This document shows positions 49,334 to 61,800 of a stretch of 64,000 nucleotides of DNA, piece by piece. The position numbers and the translations under genes were made by a program. Below the pieces are notes generated by a model that did not search any database, was not told the origin of the DNA, and was given only the letters and a program-made list of their open reading frames with translations. Numbering within the stretch: the stretch's first letter is position 1; every line of letters starts with the position of its first letter. Source of the DNA: Adineta vaga (taxonomy: Eukaryota > Rotifera); the NCBI GenBank assembly GCA_021613535.1, contig CP075496.1, forward strand, positions 13,702,001 through 13,766,000, written 5' to 3'.

Positions 49334-52300
49334 TCAGTCATTCAAACATTTACGTGTATTTAAAAAAATATCAATAAGCATAGTTTCTTCACTAAAACTG
49401 ATTATATCTTTATAATTATCATTATTAAAATCAACAACACCCAACCAATAGGGAAAAGCCTCATTTTCATTTGAATAAATCATCTGTGAATAAAAACGAT
49501 CATTTCCATATCCAAATAATACATAAATACTATAAGGTTCTCTAGTGCTAATGATAATATCTAAATAATTATCATAATTAATATCACTTACAATAACTGA
49601 ATCCAAATATCCCATCGATTTAATGACAATTTTTTCATTTCTCTTAAAAGTATTATTACGATAATGATATATCATACATTCAACATCTTTCAAATGATAA
49701 ATAAAAGCAATCTCAGATTGATTATCATTATCGAAATCATCGATTAATAGAAAATAATAGAAAAAGATTATAGTAGTGAAAAACGACTTTTGTATTTGAA
49801 ATGTTCCATTTTCATTTCCAAATAATACATAAATATGTTTAGAATCTTCATCGTATAAAACAATATCGAGATAATGATCATTATTAATATTACCAACAGC
49901 TAATACCAATGAGTAAATCGTGTTGTCTATGAATAATAAAAGTTCAGATGAAAAAAGTCCATTTCCATGTCCAAACATCACACCGACATTTTTGTCCGAT
50001 CCAAAGGTTATAACAATATCCAATATATTATCATTATTAAAATCATTTACGTTTACATGTCCGATTCTACCACTAAATACTGTAGATGATGACATGATTT
50101 GTGTTTGAAATGTTCCATTACCATTGCCCAATAAAACGATTAAGTTTTGTTTTAATTCAATATTCCGTATTAAAAGTACATCAGATCGATTATCATTATT
50201 AAAATCAGCAACATAGGCCGTATCTATCATGCCGAAAGCTTCAAATGATGATATCGTTGGATTTTGAAATGTTCCATTACCATTACCTAATAAAATTATA
50301 AACGTTTTCTGCAATTCATTTCCATGTATTACAAATAAATCAGGTCGATTATCATTATTAAAATCAGCTAAATGGATAAATCCTATCAAATCAATATATG
50401 GCAATAATAATCTCATTGGATTTTGAAATGTTCCGTTTCCATTACTCAATAATACAGTTATTTCCTCATTTCGAGTTGATTTACAAGAATGTATGAGATC
50501 AACTTGATTGTCATTGTTAAGATCACCAGTGACAGTACGAAAATTGTACTCGTAACGTCCATAACAAGAAATCTTGATTGATATTTGTTGAAATTCACCT
50601 TGACAAAACGATTCTAAGAGAAAAAGAATCTGATCAGATGTTGTTTCCTATAGTATTTCTCAAAGATAATTCTAAGAAATTATAATCATTTATTCGCATA
50701 TCTAAGTAAAGTATTTTATCATTTTCTTCATACGCCTATTATGAACGAAAGTATGAATTCTTCTAAATATTTAATACATTAATCTATACAGATTACACTA
50801 ACCCGATGTAGACGAAGATATTGATATCATTGTAGTTGTAGTTGTTGTTGTTGCTGTATTCAGATTTCTATCCGTTGTTGTATTTAACATTGAAACTATT
50901 TTTAAGAAAAAAACACAAATAGCTCTATTTATTCGTTGAATATTTATCATAAAACAAAATTCTTACCATTTCGAGCATAATAGATTGAAAAGATAATAAC
51001 ACCAATTATCAGTAATGTTAATGATACGATTATTAAAATTATCTTTGAATAACGTCGAATTGGTGAAGTAATTATTTGTCTAAACAAAAGACAAATTTAA
51101 GATTAAAAAAAGAAGTAAAAATATTTGTGATTTACTCAGATGTTCTGTTAATTGTTGTTCGAATATTAATGTTATTTGATGGTATTGTAAGTGAATTGTC
51201 AGGATGAACTGATGTTCTTCGTCTTCTCCGATAATAATGATAGATTTTCAATATAATTCGAATTATTTTTGGACAAATCCATGTAAGAACTAATGTTAAA
51301 CCACCTTGAAGACTAAGAAAAAGAGTTATGATATACAATACATTAAATTTTGCGACATAAGTATATGAACATAATGAAGGTAAACATTGATTATAATAGG
51401 ATGAATAATTCGGGTTTTTTGACCATTTCTCAGTAAATGAATGACTTATCAATTCATTGATAGTTGTATTTGGTAGAAAAGAACTGAAATTTGTTGAAAG
51501 AGGAATTGAAGAATTTTCGTTATTTGTATATTGATGAAGAAGATTAAGACATGATTGATTATAAAAACATTCAAGAGTTGATAAACGAAATGATTCACTT
51601 GGTAAACAGCCCATTTTCAATCCTATGATTGATATTGGTTTTGAAGAATTCTCCTCAATAAAAGTTGCTTGAGTTGTACAATTTGAAAATAATCCACATG
51701 AACAATTGTCATCATAAATTATTGCCTCTGTATAAGCATAACTCGCATGACAAGACATCAAAGAAACATATTGAAAATTTGTTTCATATGTTGACATAAA
51801 AGCATTTCCATGATTAAAAGTTTGAATCATGAAGAGAAAACGAGAGAATAAAATGGGTACATTGGATTTGCTTTGTTCAATTAAAGTTTCAATACGATGA
51901 TGAAAATTTTCTTCGGTAAGAAGTTCAACAGTAACTAATAATGATGTAAGAAATTCATTAATAGCATTAGTAACTGAGTCATTTGAGAGTCGACATAAAC
52001 CTTGAAGATATTGTAGATGAGCAGAAAGAAATCGACGATAATCATTTTGTAAGTAGACAGATAAATTAGAATCAAGACCTTTTATTCTATCAATGAGCCA
52101 TTCTTTCGATACGAATTGACTTGAACAAATCTATGAATATAATGAAAAGATCAACGAAGTTCTTTCATTTTATATATCTGTTAGAGTTGTACAATGTAAA
52201 ACGTAGCATAGATTTCTTATGAGAATTTTCTTTTCAAATTAACCTTTCGATAAATGTTATTGTCTCGCAAAAAAAACTGATTCTCTTTAAATCTTATCTT

Positions 52301-55300
52301 ACGGGATGAAATACTGGTATAATTTCAACAGATTCATTATATGTTGATGCTATTCGCGAACATGAACATTTTAACTCATTGCCATAAATTTCTCGTAATT
52401 GTTGATACGATATAAATAATGGTTGCTTAAAATTTTTTGTTACATTATGTGGTAGAATAATTGTGTAGAAGATAAGAATCGTTAGACTACTAAGAAATAA
52501 TATAAAATAGAGACGAGTTGCCCATCGACCATATCGTTTAGCTGTCAATTGATCAATATGATCTCCAAAATCAAGTAATGAAAAGATATTTAATTCAACT
52601 AACGTTGTTGAAAAAAGTTTGATCATATTTTGTGTTATGATTTTCATTTTATTGAAACGACTTTGGTGAACTACAAATAAATAAAACAAGATTCATAGAT
52701 AGTGAAGTTTTTAAATACAATGAACGCTTTTGATAAGTCTCGATGGTGTTCGGTATAGAGACGTTTTACTGTAAAGATTTGATCAAATTTACTGTGAAGT
52801 CTTCGTTGTTTTTGGCGTTTGTTTTTCTTAAATATTGTCAATAATTCAAGGATAAGTTTAACAAGATAGGGTGTAACAATTTGTAATACAAGTATGATAC
52901 CGCCAATCATTGATATTAATGTTATGATCACTCCAAAAAAATTTTCTGTTCGCATTCTTCGAGAATAAATACAATAAGTAGGTGCACATGATTCATAAAA
53001 TGATTGATAAGATATCGATGGATTCCATTGTTCAATCATTATTTCTTTAAACATAATTGAAACATTTGTATGTAGAGAAAATCGAGTCGTTGTTGCATCA
53101 TAAATCAATGGACCAAAATCAAATGTTAAAGATGGATTACGATAGTCATTATCAAACATGTTGTAAAAAGAAGCCAATAAGAATGGAAAACAACCGGAAT
53201 CTTCATATAAACAGTGAAATGATGAAAAAAGAAGAGAATCAACAGCAAGACACCGTTGAATCCAACCTGGTACGTAACGAATCTTATCCTTATAAGTATC
53301 GAAACCAAGATTATATACAACAGCTGGTGTTTCACAATATGGATTTAAAGCACAAACACACATAACCGTTGTTGAATTGATTTCTGGAATTTCATTTAAT
53401 AGAAAATGAATCTAAAATTAGAATTATAAAAGCTCAATTTTAGATGTCGACAATAATTAAATGGAAAAAAAAACATTTATCTCAACGGATAGTATAAGAA
53501 ATTATCATAGCAATCATCTTGAAAGTGTTATAAACTCGAAGAATCCATCCTTAGTATAACATAATTGCTAAGATTAAAAGTGTGATTTCAATATGAAAAA
53601 TAAGTTTTCTATATTGCGAAGATAATCACTAACGGTATCAGTTTTAATGATTTACATATGTAAATGCATTATTTTATTTATAAAAAAAAAAACAATAACA
53701 TACTTTAACTGGTTTAGTTGAATTTGTTTCATCTGTGATGATATCACTTATTAAATTGACATTGTCAATCTCTCCAAAAGCTTGCTTGGATGATTCTACA
53801 TATAGCTGATCAATCTGAATTAATAGTTGTAAAACATCTGTTGTCAAACCAAAATCATAGACTATTGACTGATAAAATTGATTGAGACTTTTATTGATTT
53901 GTTTGTTGAATTCGATTTCATTCATTACAGAAGATACAATAAACAATTGAGAACTAAATCGAATAGTGGCTTCATCGATCGTCTTACGAGCTAAATGACA
54001 AAAATCAGACAAAAATTGAAACTGTAGAAATGCACTAGTACGCCAATCATCAGCATGGTAATATTTGCGTTGTATTCTTAACATATCAATCCAATCAGTA
54101 TGAATGAAATAACTCGAACATATTTTATGAAAACGTGGTGATAATGAGAGAAATTTCTTATGAGATATTGCTTGGTTTGAACAGGGGCATTGCAATGTAT
54201 TGGAATATGAAACTTCTAAGAAATTATAAGTTTCCATGGATGAATTTGTTACAGTTATTAACATAATTTCACTATTAAATGATGTAAATAAACACACAGT
54301 ACATATTGAACCTATAGTATTACAAAAGAAACAATGAATTGAATCTAATCAATGAAATTTTCTATAGAATAAACTCGTATCACTACCATTACTTGTAGTA
54401 TACTCTAAACAGTTTTTAGAAATATCAATCAACGAACTTTACCAATTAATAAAATCAAATAGACACGTGTGATCATCTTCTGGTCTCTGATACTTTGTTC
54501 TGCTTGATCATTTACATTCTTAAATAAATTTAATCTTTTCATTGTTTGAACAAATTTGAGTTTATTAGTTCTTTGTTCTATTAAAAATAAAATAAATATT
54601 CATATTCATCGTGCAACACATAATTTCGAATAAATTATTACCTGATAAATTTTCCTTTCGTTTTTTCGAAAAACATTTCCATTTCATTACGATATCAATA
54701 GAAAATGATGCAATCAGACGTAGTATGATAACAAGACCACCATAAAGACTAATGAAAAGTGTAATTGCATAAACTAATTCTGTTCGTTCTGTTTTTGAAT
54801 ATGTACATTTTGATGGAGAGCAGATATGAAAATATTTTGTATAATTAATTTCTACTAACCAATTTGTAATGAAAAGATTATCTAAATATTCATTCACAGA
54901 TATGTTTTCATGTTCTGAAAACAAAACGGAATTATCTGGATCGAAATTGATCTAAATCGAAAGAATAATTTTCAGAGAAATATGGAATCATTTGATACAA
55001 ACTTTTTGTAATTTTGGAAAATAGTCGAGTAGTAATTGAAGACATTCTGTGCTGTAAAGACAATCTAATGTACTTTTAAGAAGTGCTTCAAGAGGAGTAC
55101 ATCCTGTAAAGAATCCATTGACAACGGTAGAATTTGGCATTGGATACATCATATGTCTTATGGAGTAGTCAATTGATTGGTATGGCAATGGACTGAGAGT
55201 AGCATTCATTATTAGGATATTATTATCGCATTGCCGGCTGTTTCCACCGCTGTTCCCAAGCTCTACTTTGCGTGCTTTAAAATAGGCATGACCATTTTTC

Positions 55301-56149
55301 ACACATCGTGTTTCAATTACAAAGTTTGTATTGAGAGCTGAAACGAAATAGTGTTTATCACTTGTATTTCTTAAATAATTCAGAAATGTTCTCATTCGAG
55401 AAGCTGCACTATTATTTAGATATTCAATAACTCCATTGATTTCAATTTCAAGTTGTTTCTGAGAAAGAAGATAAAGAGTAACAAGTTCATTATTATCAAT
55501 ATCATTTCGAGTTTGAGAAATGATTTCTTTTGAAAGTGTACAAAAACTGGATAAAAGTTTAAACTAAAAACAAATAAAATTTCCATCAATATGCTAAAGA
55601 AAAACATCAAGTTCGATTTACTTGTGAATATGCTGTTGTACGAAAATCCCAAACTCCATATTGACTTGCTTCTTCAAAATATAATGTTTTTATCCATTCT
55701 AAATCAATAAAAATACTTGAACAAATAAGATGTATTTGCACATCATTTGAACTCAAATTTTGATAAGGTATTGTTATTGTTGAACATGGACATGAAAGTG
55801 TTTGAGAATGTTCAGAATAAAGTTTAGTAAATTTATTCAGTGTTATATCAAATATAACAACTGTTGTTAATTGTGTTTTTATTAAATTTATATAAAATAA
55901 AATATAGAGACAGACTAAAACAATGATATTATCAAAGAATTAACCTATATATGTGACAAAAATAAAGATAAAGAATAAAGTATGTTTACCTGTAAAAAGA
56001 ATAATATATAACCAAGTTTTATATTTTTGATGTTTAATAATCATAGTTAAATCTTGAATATCATCATTAAATTTATTTCCTTCTAACATAAAAAGATTGT
56101 AATTAACTACTTTTTGATAAAGCCATGTAGTTAAAATTTTGAATTTCAT
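49334..56149 (-). CDS. Triple TM-ectodomain-TM module protein with FG-GAP repeats
   Basis: One gene of about 1,900 residues; every junction has matching splice phase. Module 1 (56149 to about 54565): TM WLYIILFTVCLYILFYINLI, SCPCST, LICSSIFIDLEWI, FRTTAYSQFKLLSSFCTLSK, ICSPSKCTYS, TM YAITLFISLYGGLVIIL. Module 2 (about 54590-52800) repeats this: RVYLILLIGSICTVCLF, QCPCSN, KICSSYFIHTDWID, WRTSAFLQFQFLSDFCHLAR, SCAPTYCIYS, VIITLISMIGGIILVL. Module 3 (about 52690-51130): LYFILFLSSLTILIFYTII, KCSCSR, PICSSQFVSKEWL, YRRFLSAHLQYLQGLCRLS, QCLPSLCSY, YIITLFLSLQGGLTLVL. A seventh TM (IILIIVSLTLLIIGVIIFSI), a Thr-rich linker and eight FG-GAP/VCBS repeats follow (DFNNDNRPD-type Ca-binding loops with GNGNGTFQ). 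The N-terminus is predicted cytosolic, and the FG-GAP part extracellular. Family and function unknown. Confidence 0.7.
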
Positions 56150-57576
56150 TATTAAATAAATGGATAAATAAATATTGTTATTGAAACTTGAATAGACAGT
56201 TAATTGAGAAGAATGTATTTGAATAACAAAACTCGTACAACTGTAATGTGAATGAAAGAAAAGAGAAAAATAAAATCTATGGTTTTTTTAACTTTCATAT
56301 ACGTTGATTTGTCTATTAATTTTTTAAATAGAAGGTTTCCGTTCGATATTTTATGCTTTTATCATGATTAACAAAGGTTTTTAGATAGGAGAAAAACGCA
56401 TGTTACATTAAAATATTTTCTTGACAAATAAAATGTTTTTTTAAATCTAAATATCATATGTTCATTTATTTCAAATCATGTTTTTCTAAGTAATATGAAA
56501 TTTATTGTTAATAGTTGATCACAAAGAATTAATTTGTTGTACGAAAAAAGTATTTTTTACATATAGAATTATTCAGTAAAAGTTCAATCTTACTTATCTG
56601 ATTATTCTGGCCCATCCTCAATATATTCTTCTCTTATCTTCTGTTCATTCATTTCTGTTTCCCTTGTATCTAAATAGATAACGATATTATTATGAAATAT
56701 TAATATTCTTATTCGTATGGTGAAAATCAAATGCAACTGCTGTCATGATTGTACTTGTATGTTAGAACTGAGCACAGGATAGGACGAAAAACTTCATCTA
56801 TGCGACCTGCTCATCAGACACTGGACTTGCCCTCTTGTTGCTCTATCATTGTATGAGCATTCCGATATAAGTTGTGTCCAAGAAAGAAAAGGCACGATTG
56901 TGAGTGTGCAGATGACACAATAATCCATCATGTCGAAAGACATAGACAATCACTCTCATAATTCATTACAATAAGCTCATTACTCTCTATCTGAAATCTT
57001 TTCAAATCATTGCGGATTGTATTATCTGTGGTATCATGCGTACCAATTGCTTTCGATAATTACGTAAATATTATAAATATTTATCAAAATCTAGTTGAAA
57101 ATTATTCAACTTGACAACAGCACTTCGATTTCTAATAATGAGATAGACGTTTCAATCTTTTTTTGTCAATTATATTTTTTGTAGAATGATGGTGAAGGTG
57201 TTATTGTACTTGTATACTACTCACCAATATTTTCTCACTTTCATCCAATACAATGAAAAAAGAATTTTCTTGATAAATTGATTTTTATGCTTTCTAAATT
57301 AAAAGCAAAGAAGAGAACGAGAATGTCATCGTATGAAGTTTCTGGCTTCAAATAAATGATTATAAAATTATTCTAAGGGAGCCTGATAACTACTTCATTT
57401 TAGAACTTCATATAGAAGCCTAAGTAAGTCGATCGATTTTCTCTTACAAGTGAGTATTGAACAAGTTTGATAAACTACGCTAATGATCTGAGGAAAATAA
57501 TATGATGCCGGTTTGTATATTCTTTTATTTAGAAAGACATATATGTTAATAACGATAGGATTAATAGTTATTCTGA
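56150..57576. other. Intergenic with duplication relics
   Basis: Upstream of the FG-GAP membrane gene. At 56602-56669 (minus) a TTTAG acceptor precedes a 22-codon open stretch (TRETEMNEQKIREEYIEDGP, then E and a stop) that looks like an orphan last exon. 57146-57290 resembles the 3' UTR of the coiled-coil gene at 44684. The rest is AT-rich without recognisable features. Confidence 0.4.
57146..57290 (+). repeat. Diverged copy of the 44684-gene 3' UTR
   Basis: Matches about 45233-45370: shared TTTTTTGTAGAATGAT, TATTGTACTTGT and an AATATTTT..C.CTTTC block in the same order and spacing. In both places an E2 sequence on the minus strand follows at a short distance (relic at 45470, intact at 58856). 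Confidence 0.6.
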
Positions 57577-58350
57577 TTAGTCACATGATTCAACACATGC
57601 AGCATCATCATCGCCAGATTCTTCGCGCCTTTCAGACTCGATTTCTTCTATTAGCTTATTGATTTGACTTTCTCTTATATTCTGATAACTACTTCTATAC
57701 CGGTTGCTGAGTTCACTGTACCGCTTCCAAAGTCTCTTTGCCCAGTGCAAAAGCTGAAGTGCACGTTTTAGTTCCTGGTATTGGTAAGCTCGTTTTCCGC
57801 TCACAATGTAATATTCAGCAATGTCACGTATCAAACGTCTCAATAAAGTTTGATCGAAGTTAAATATTTGAATATAGTCTGAATATGTTAGCGCCCAAGC
57901 AATTTGGTTTTCTATACTACAACAATAGACATATACCGAACTATATGGATCATTGGTAATTTGATCAGTAAAAACATGTCGATATTGTTTCATAATGAGT
58001 GGTACGATATGACGACCCATTGATCCAGATGTAATAAAGAAGATACGTTTATCTTGGTTGTCCTTAAAAGCGTCGAGACATTCCTCTGTAGTGGAGAATG
58101 TTCGTAAGAAAAACTGTCCGCCATCGAGTGCCAACATCTTTTCGACATCACTATCAGTGAGAGCAAGATTATAATCAAATTCATTGAGTATTGTCCAAGT
58201 TTCACATCGAGGATCAGTGTTGCTACCGAAAGCTTCTTTTATACGAAGATAACGATTTGGATTACGAAAGGCTTGATCGAGCCAGAAAATCATGTGAACT
58301 GGTTTTTCACTGTCGTCAATTTGCGGCATGTTAAATGGCAATTCTGCCAT
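57577..58350 (-). CDS. Lone N-terminal domain of the bdelloid ART/TPR protein family
   Basis: Intronless, 257 residues from MAELPFNMPQ. Residues about 18-150 share the pattern of the N-terminal domain of the ART protein at 58856-62276. VHMIFWLDQAF corresponds to VNIVWLQRD. TFSTTEECLDAFKDNQDKRI then IFFITSG corresponds to TFDECLDYIQMQTNKKVFFI. SVYVYCCS corresponds to ISLIYEL. The alternating hydrophobic strands and helices suggest a Rossmann/receiver-like or TIR-like fold. The C-terminal half is helical and charged (RAYQYQELKRALQLLHWAKR) and ends acidic with CVESCD. No ART catalytic region is present, so it may be a regulator or a truncated paralogue. Family role unknown. Confidence 0.65.
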   Translation of the reverse strand: MAELPFNMPQIDDSEKPVHMIFWLDQAFRNPNRYLRIKEAFGSNTDPRCETWTILNEFDYNLALTDSDVEKMLALDGGQFFLRTFSTTEECLDAFKDNQDKRIFFITSGSMGRHIVPLIMKQYRHVFTDQITNDPYSSVYVYCCSIENQIAWALTYSDYIQIFNFDQTLLRRLIRDIAEYYIVSGKRAYQYQELKRALQLLHWAKRLWKRYSELSNRYRSSYQNIRESQINKLIEEIESERREESGDDDAACVESCD

Positions 58351-58855
58351 AGTTATCTAGAAACGGTTAGGATTTTATATAATACATAAACAACAAGATT
58401 AAATGAATTAGATGAGAAAACTAGAGAGAAACATGATCTTTATCGAATAAATCAAAGAAATGATGCGTTAACAAGAATTATTTTAGCTAAACGACAACTG
58501 TACTGTAACTGCTATGTAGTGATTTGATGACCAAGTTTATGATAAATTCATTTGAGTAAAAATATTCTGTCTATCATTAACCGATGCTTATAATCACTCA
58601 TTATTTGACATATACGAAAGAAAATGATTCATCCGGACATACTTTTACTTTTTGTTTGTGATATTTGAAAACTAGGATACATGAAAGAATAAAACGAAAT
58701 ATCGAAAGCAACAGGAAAACGTTTTTTTATCAAAAACTAAAAGTTTGCGAAAGCGCTTTATATAGTTGCTCTACTGATGTACTTAACAAATCAACAATCT
58801 GTTCCTGTTAATCTTCAATGGTGTTGCAAAAAAAGTTCATCTCCTGTTAATTGAT

Positions 58856-61800
58856 TTATCGAGGAAGACCGTATTTTCCAGCAAAGTCCATAGCTATACG
58901 ATCGTATTCAGCTCTATTGTGGACATAATTCGATGCCGCTTCTACAGATAGAAAAGGGAAAGTATAGTCACTGTACAAAATAAGAAAATCTGACAAACCG
59001 GCATTGATAGAATACCCAAGATCAGGATTATCGATAAGGTTAGTAATATCTACTATAACGTTAACTAGTGTAGTCTGAGGATACCAATCTTTCTTTCCAT
59101 CCAGAATACCAATGCAAATGATACCTACAAATTGAAAATATTTAAGGTCATTCGAAGAGTTACTGTATGTATAAACTCACCGTTTTCATTAATATTAGGA
59201 TGGTAGATTTGCGTGAGCATACGAACTCTAGGAGGTATAAAAGGAAAAGTGCTTTCAAGTTTGATTTCGATTTGAAGAGAAACAGTTCTGTAAATATAGG
59301 AATTTGGGAAAACTCGTCCAATAATTGTAAAGTCCTCTGACTGTCCAAAGGCATCGTCGTCCTTCTCTTTATAAAGAGAAGATTTCTGAAGATCAAATTT
59401 AATTAATGCATTAGATTCTATTCCGATTCGTTCTAATTCAATTAATTCTTGGTGAATACGTTTGAGTTTGATTGTTATCATAGTAGAAAGAGGCAAACGA
59501 CTTTGTCGGTCTAAAACAAAAAGAAAGTACTTTTTAGTTTGATTTTTTCAAAGGTATGAGCGTTAGTCATAAAGTAATCTTAAATAAATGATTGGATATG
59601 GGTGAAGTATTCATTGCTTGCACATTGACTTCTACTAAAGCAAGATGAGACGAAGGAAAAGTACGTGGATGAGTATAGAGAAGAAATTTATATCTAAAGC
59701 TCGAATGCAAAAAGTTAACTGAAGCAATAGATGAAGATACGAGTATAGATATAGAGAGTATTCATATCAATATCTGTAAGATGAGATTTCAAGAAACGTC
59801 GAGTGTCTCCCGAAGTATTTATTACCAAGGTTATCAAAATCATATTTAAAAATTTTCGTTAACGTTTGTCTTATTGAACACTCGACCTTTTCGATAATCA
59901 TGAGGCAAAAATATATGCAATTGAAAATTTGTTGCAGCTTTTGTAAATATGGATATTATTCCTCAATTCAATTCTTTGCATTCAATATATAGACATATGA
60001 TTTTACTCACAAGTATCCTCAGTATCAACTTGCGCAGTCGCTGATGATACTGGAGCATTTGATGTTGATGGGGTGAATGTATCCAGATGATCGTATAATG
60101 TTTGAATAAAGTCATTAGAAGATCTATGATCATGATTATTTTGTAAGAAGTCAAATATGATGTTCATATTCTCCTCTCGATTTTCTGCATTTGCACTCAA
60201 GTTTTGATCAAGAATTAACTTCTCTAATACTTCTTCTGTAGGATCACGCTTCAACGTAATTACCCAGATTTGACTATGATTCTAAACAAACATATTTATC
60301 CATATTTCAGCAAAATGATAGTTGATTTACTTCAAGTTTTTCCACTGATAAGCTTCTAAAAATTGTTGCAATCGAAACAAGCACTTCTTGTTCATCTTTA
60401 TGAGCACTTTGAGGAGCAATGTATGCGAACGGTTTTGCTGGATTTAAGCTCTTATCGATAATCATTTGAAAAATAACTCCAACAGTGCCTTCAGGATGAT
60501 TTTCACCAGCATAGTGAATAGCTACTAGTTTATCTATGGTTGTTGATAAGAACGTTTTTGTAATGACAAAATTTCCAATACTGTTCTTGAAATTCGAAAA
60601 ATCTTCGAGAATCATTGATTTTCCGCGATACACATGTAATTTTTCACCAAAGTGTGATAAAGATTCTGGATAAAGTTCTTTTATCTGATCGTACAGACTA
60701 CAAATATAATAACGAATCTTGAATAATTTCTGAATATTATTTGAACAACAAGTATAATTAACAAGACGATAGACAAACGATCCCCGAGTGTACCAATAAA
60801 TAGCTGTCTCTGGCCTGAAACTCGATTTGAAATCGTCAATTTCTTTTATGAAACGATTTTTTTTCGCATACATATCATTGGCGTAATTGATGAAGATTTC
60901 TTTACTTGCTTCTGTTCTTGCAGATTGAAGAATAATTTCAACTAGTAATTGATAGATAATAAAATTTCGACTATTGTTGTCTACACTACTCAGCGATTCT
61001 TCGATAGCTTGCTGTGTTATTAAATGAAATCCGCTCTCGTCACCACAAAGCAAATCATGCAATTGCTTCAATTGGTTTAATAACAAGTCATAGGGAAACG
61101 AATTAGTATTGAATGCTGGAGCCATCCATACAGTTTTTGAGTCTAGTTCGTATATTAAACTAATTTGTGGACACGTCCTCATACAGATCAATCTTTCTTC
61201 ATTCAAAGCAGTTGGTATTATGAAAAACACCTTTTTATTTGTTTGCATTTGAATGTAATCTAGACATTCGTCAAAAGTAGGAAGCTCCATGATGTCAATT
61301 GGTACTTTTTGGCACCCCACAGAAAACCGATGTTGATACCTAGCGTTACTGCCCTTATCGACATAGTTCTCGTATTGAAGAAATTTTCTGTCTGGATCTC
61401 TTTGCAACCACACAATGTTCACGTCTTTGAAAGCATTTTCAGCGTTTTCTATCTGTTGTACTGAGAATTCTGTTACGAATGCAGCTGCAGGTGATGATTT
61501 TTCATTTTTGACGTTATTATCTATAGATAGAAAATATATACTACAAAGTTTTATAAAAATTCGATCAGTTGCGATCAAGGGGGGAAAAGTGAAAGGTCGG
61601 TACTTCAGTATACTCCTTGTACTCCTGAGATAAGTTGTAATTATCTAGATTTTCTGTTATGATGCAAAATTATGACATGAAAACTGGAATACTAATTAAA
61701 CATTAGTAAATGAAAAGATTTAAGGAACTGAAAACTAACGTAATATTCAGTTTATGAATGCTCACTAAAATAATTAAAAGAACTAAAAGAGTACATTTTT

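Noticed and set aside
49334-56149. Four to six separate membrane and FG-GAP genes
   Set aside because: Each apparent gene end is a readthrough into a short intron; in-phase donors and acceptors join them, and the pieces lack convincing start codons, poly(A) signals or promoter gaps between them.
59125-59496. E2 gene starting at a TTG codon
   Set aside because: TTG is not expected as a start here; either the exon continues from the ART gene or translation would begin at the Met of MITIKLKR.
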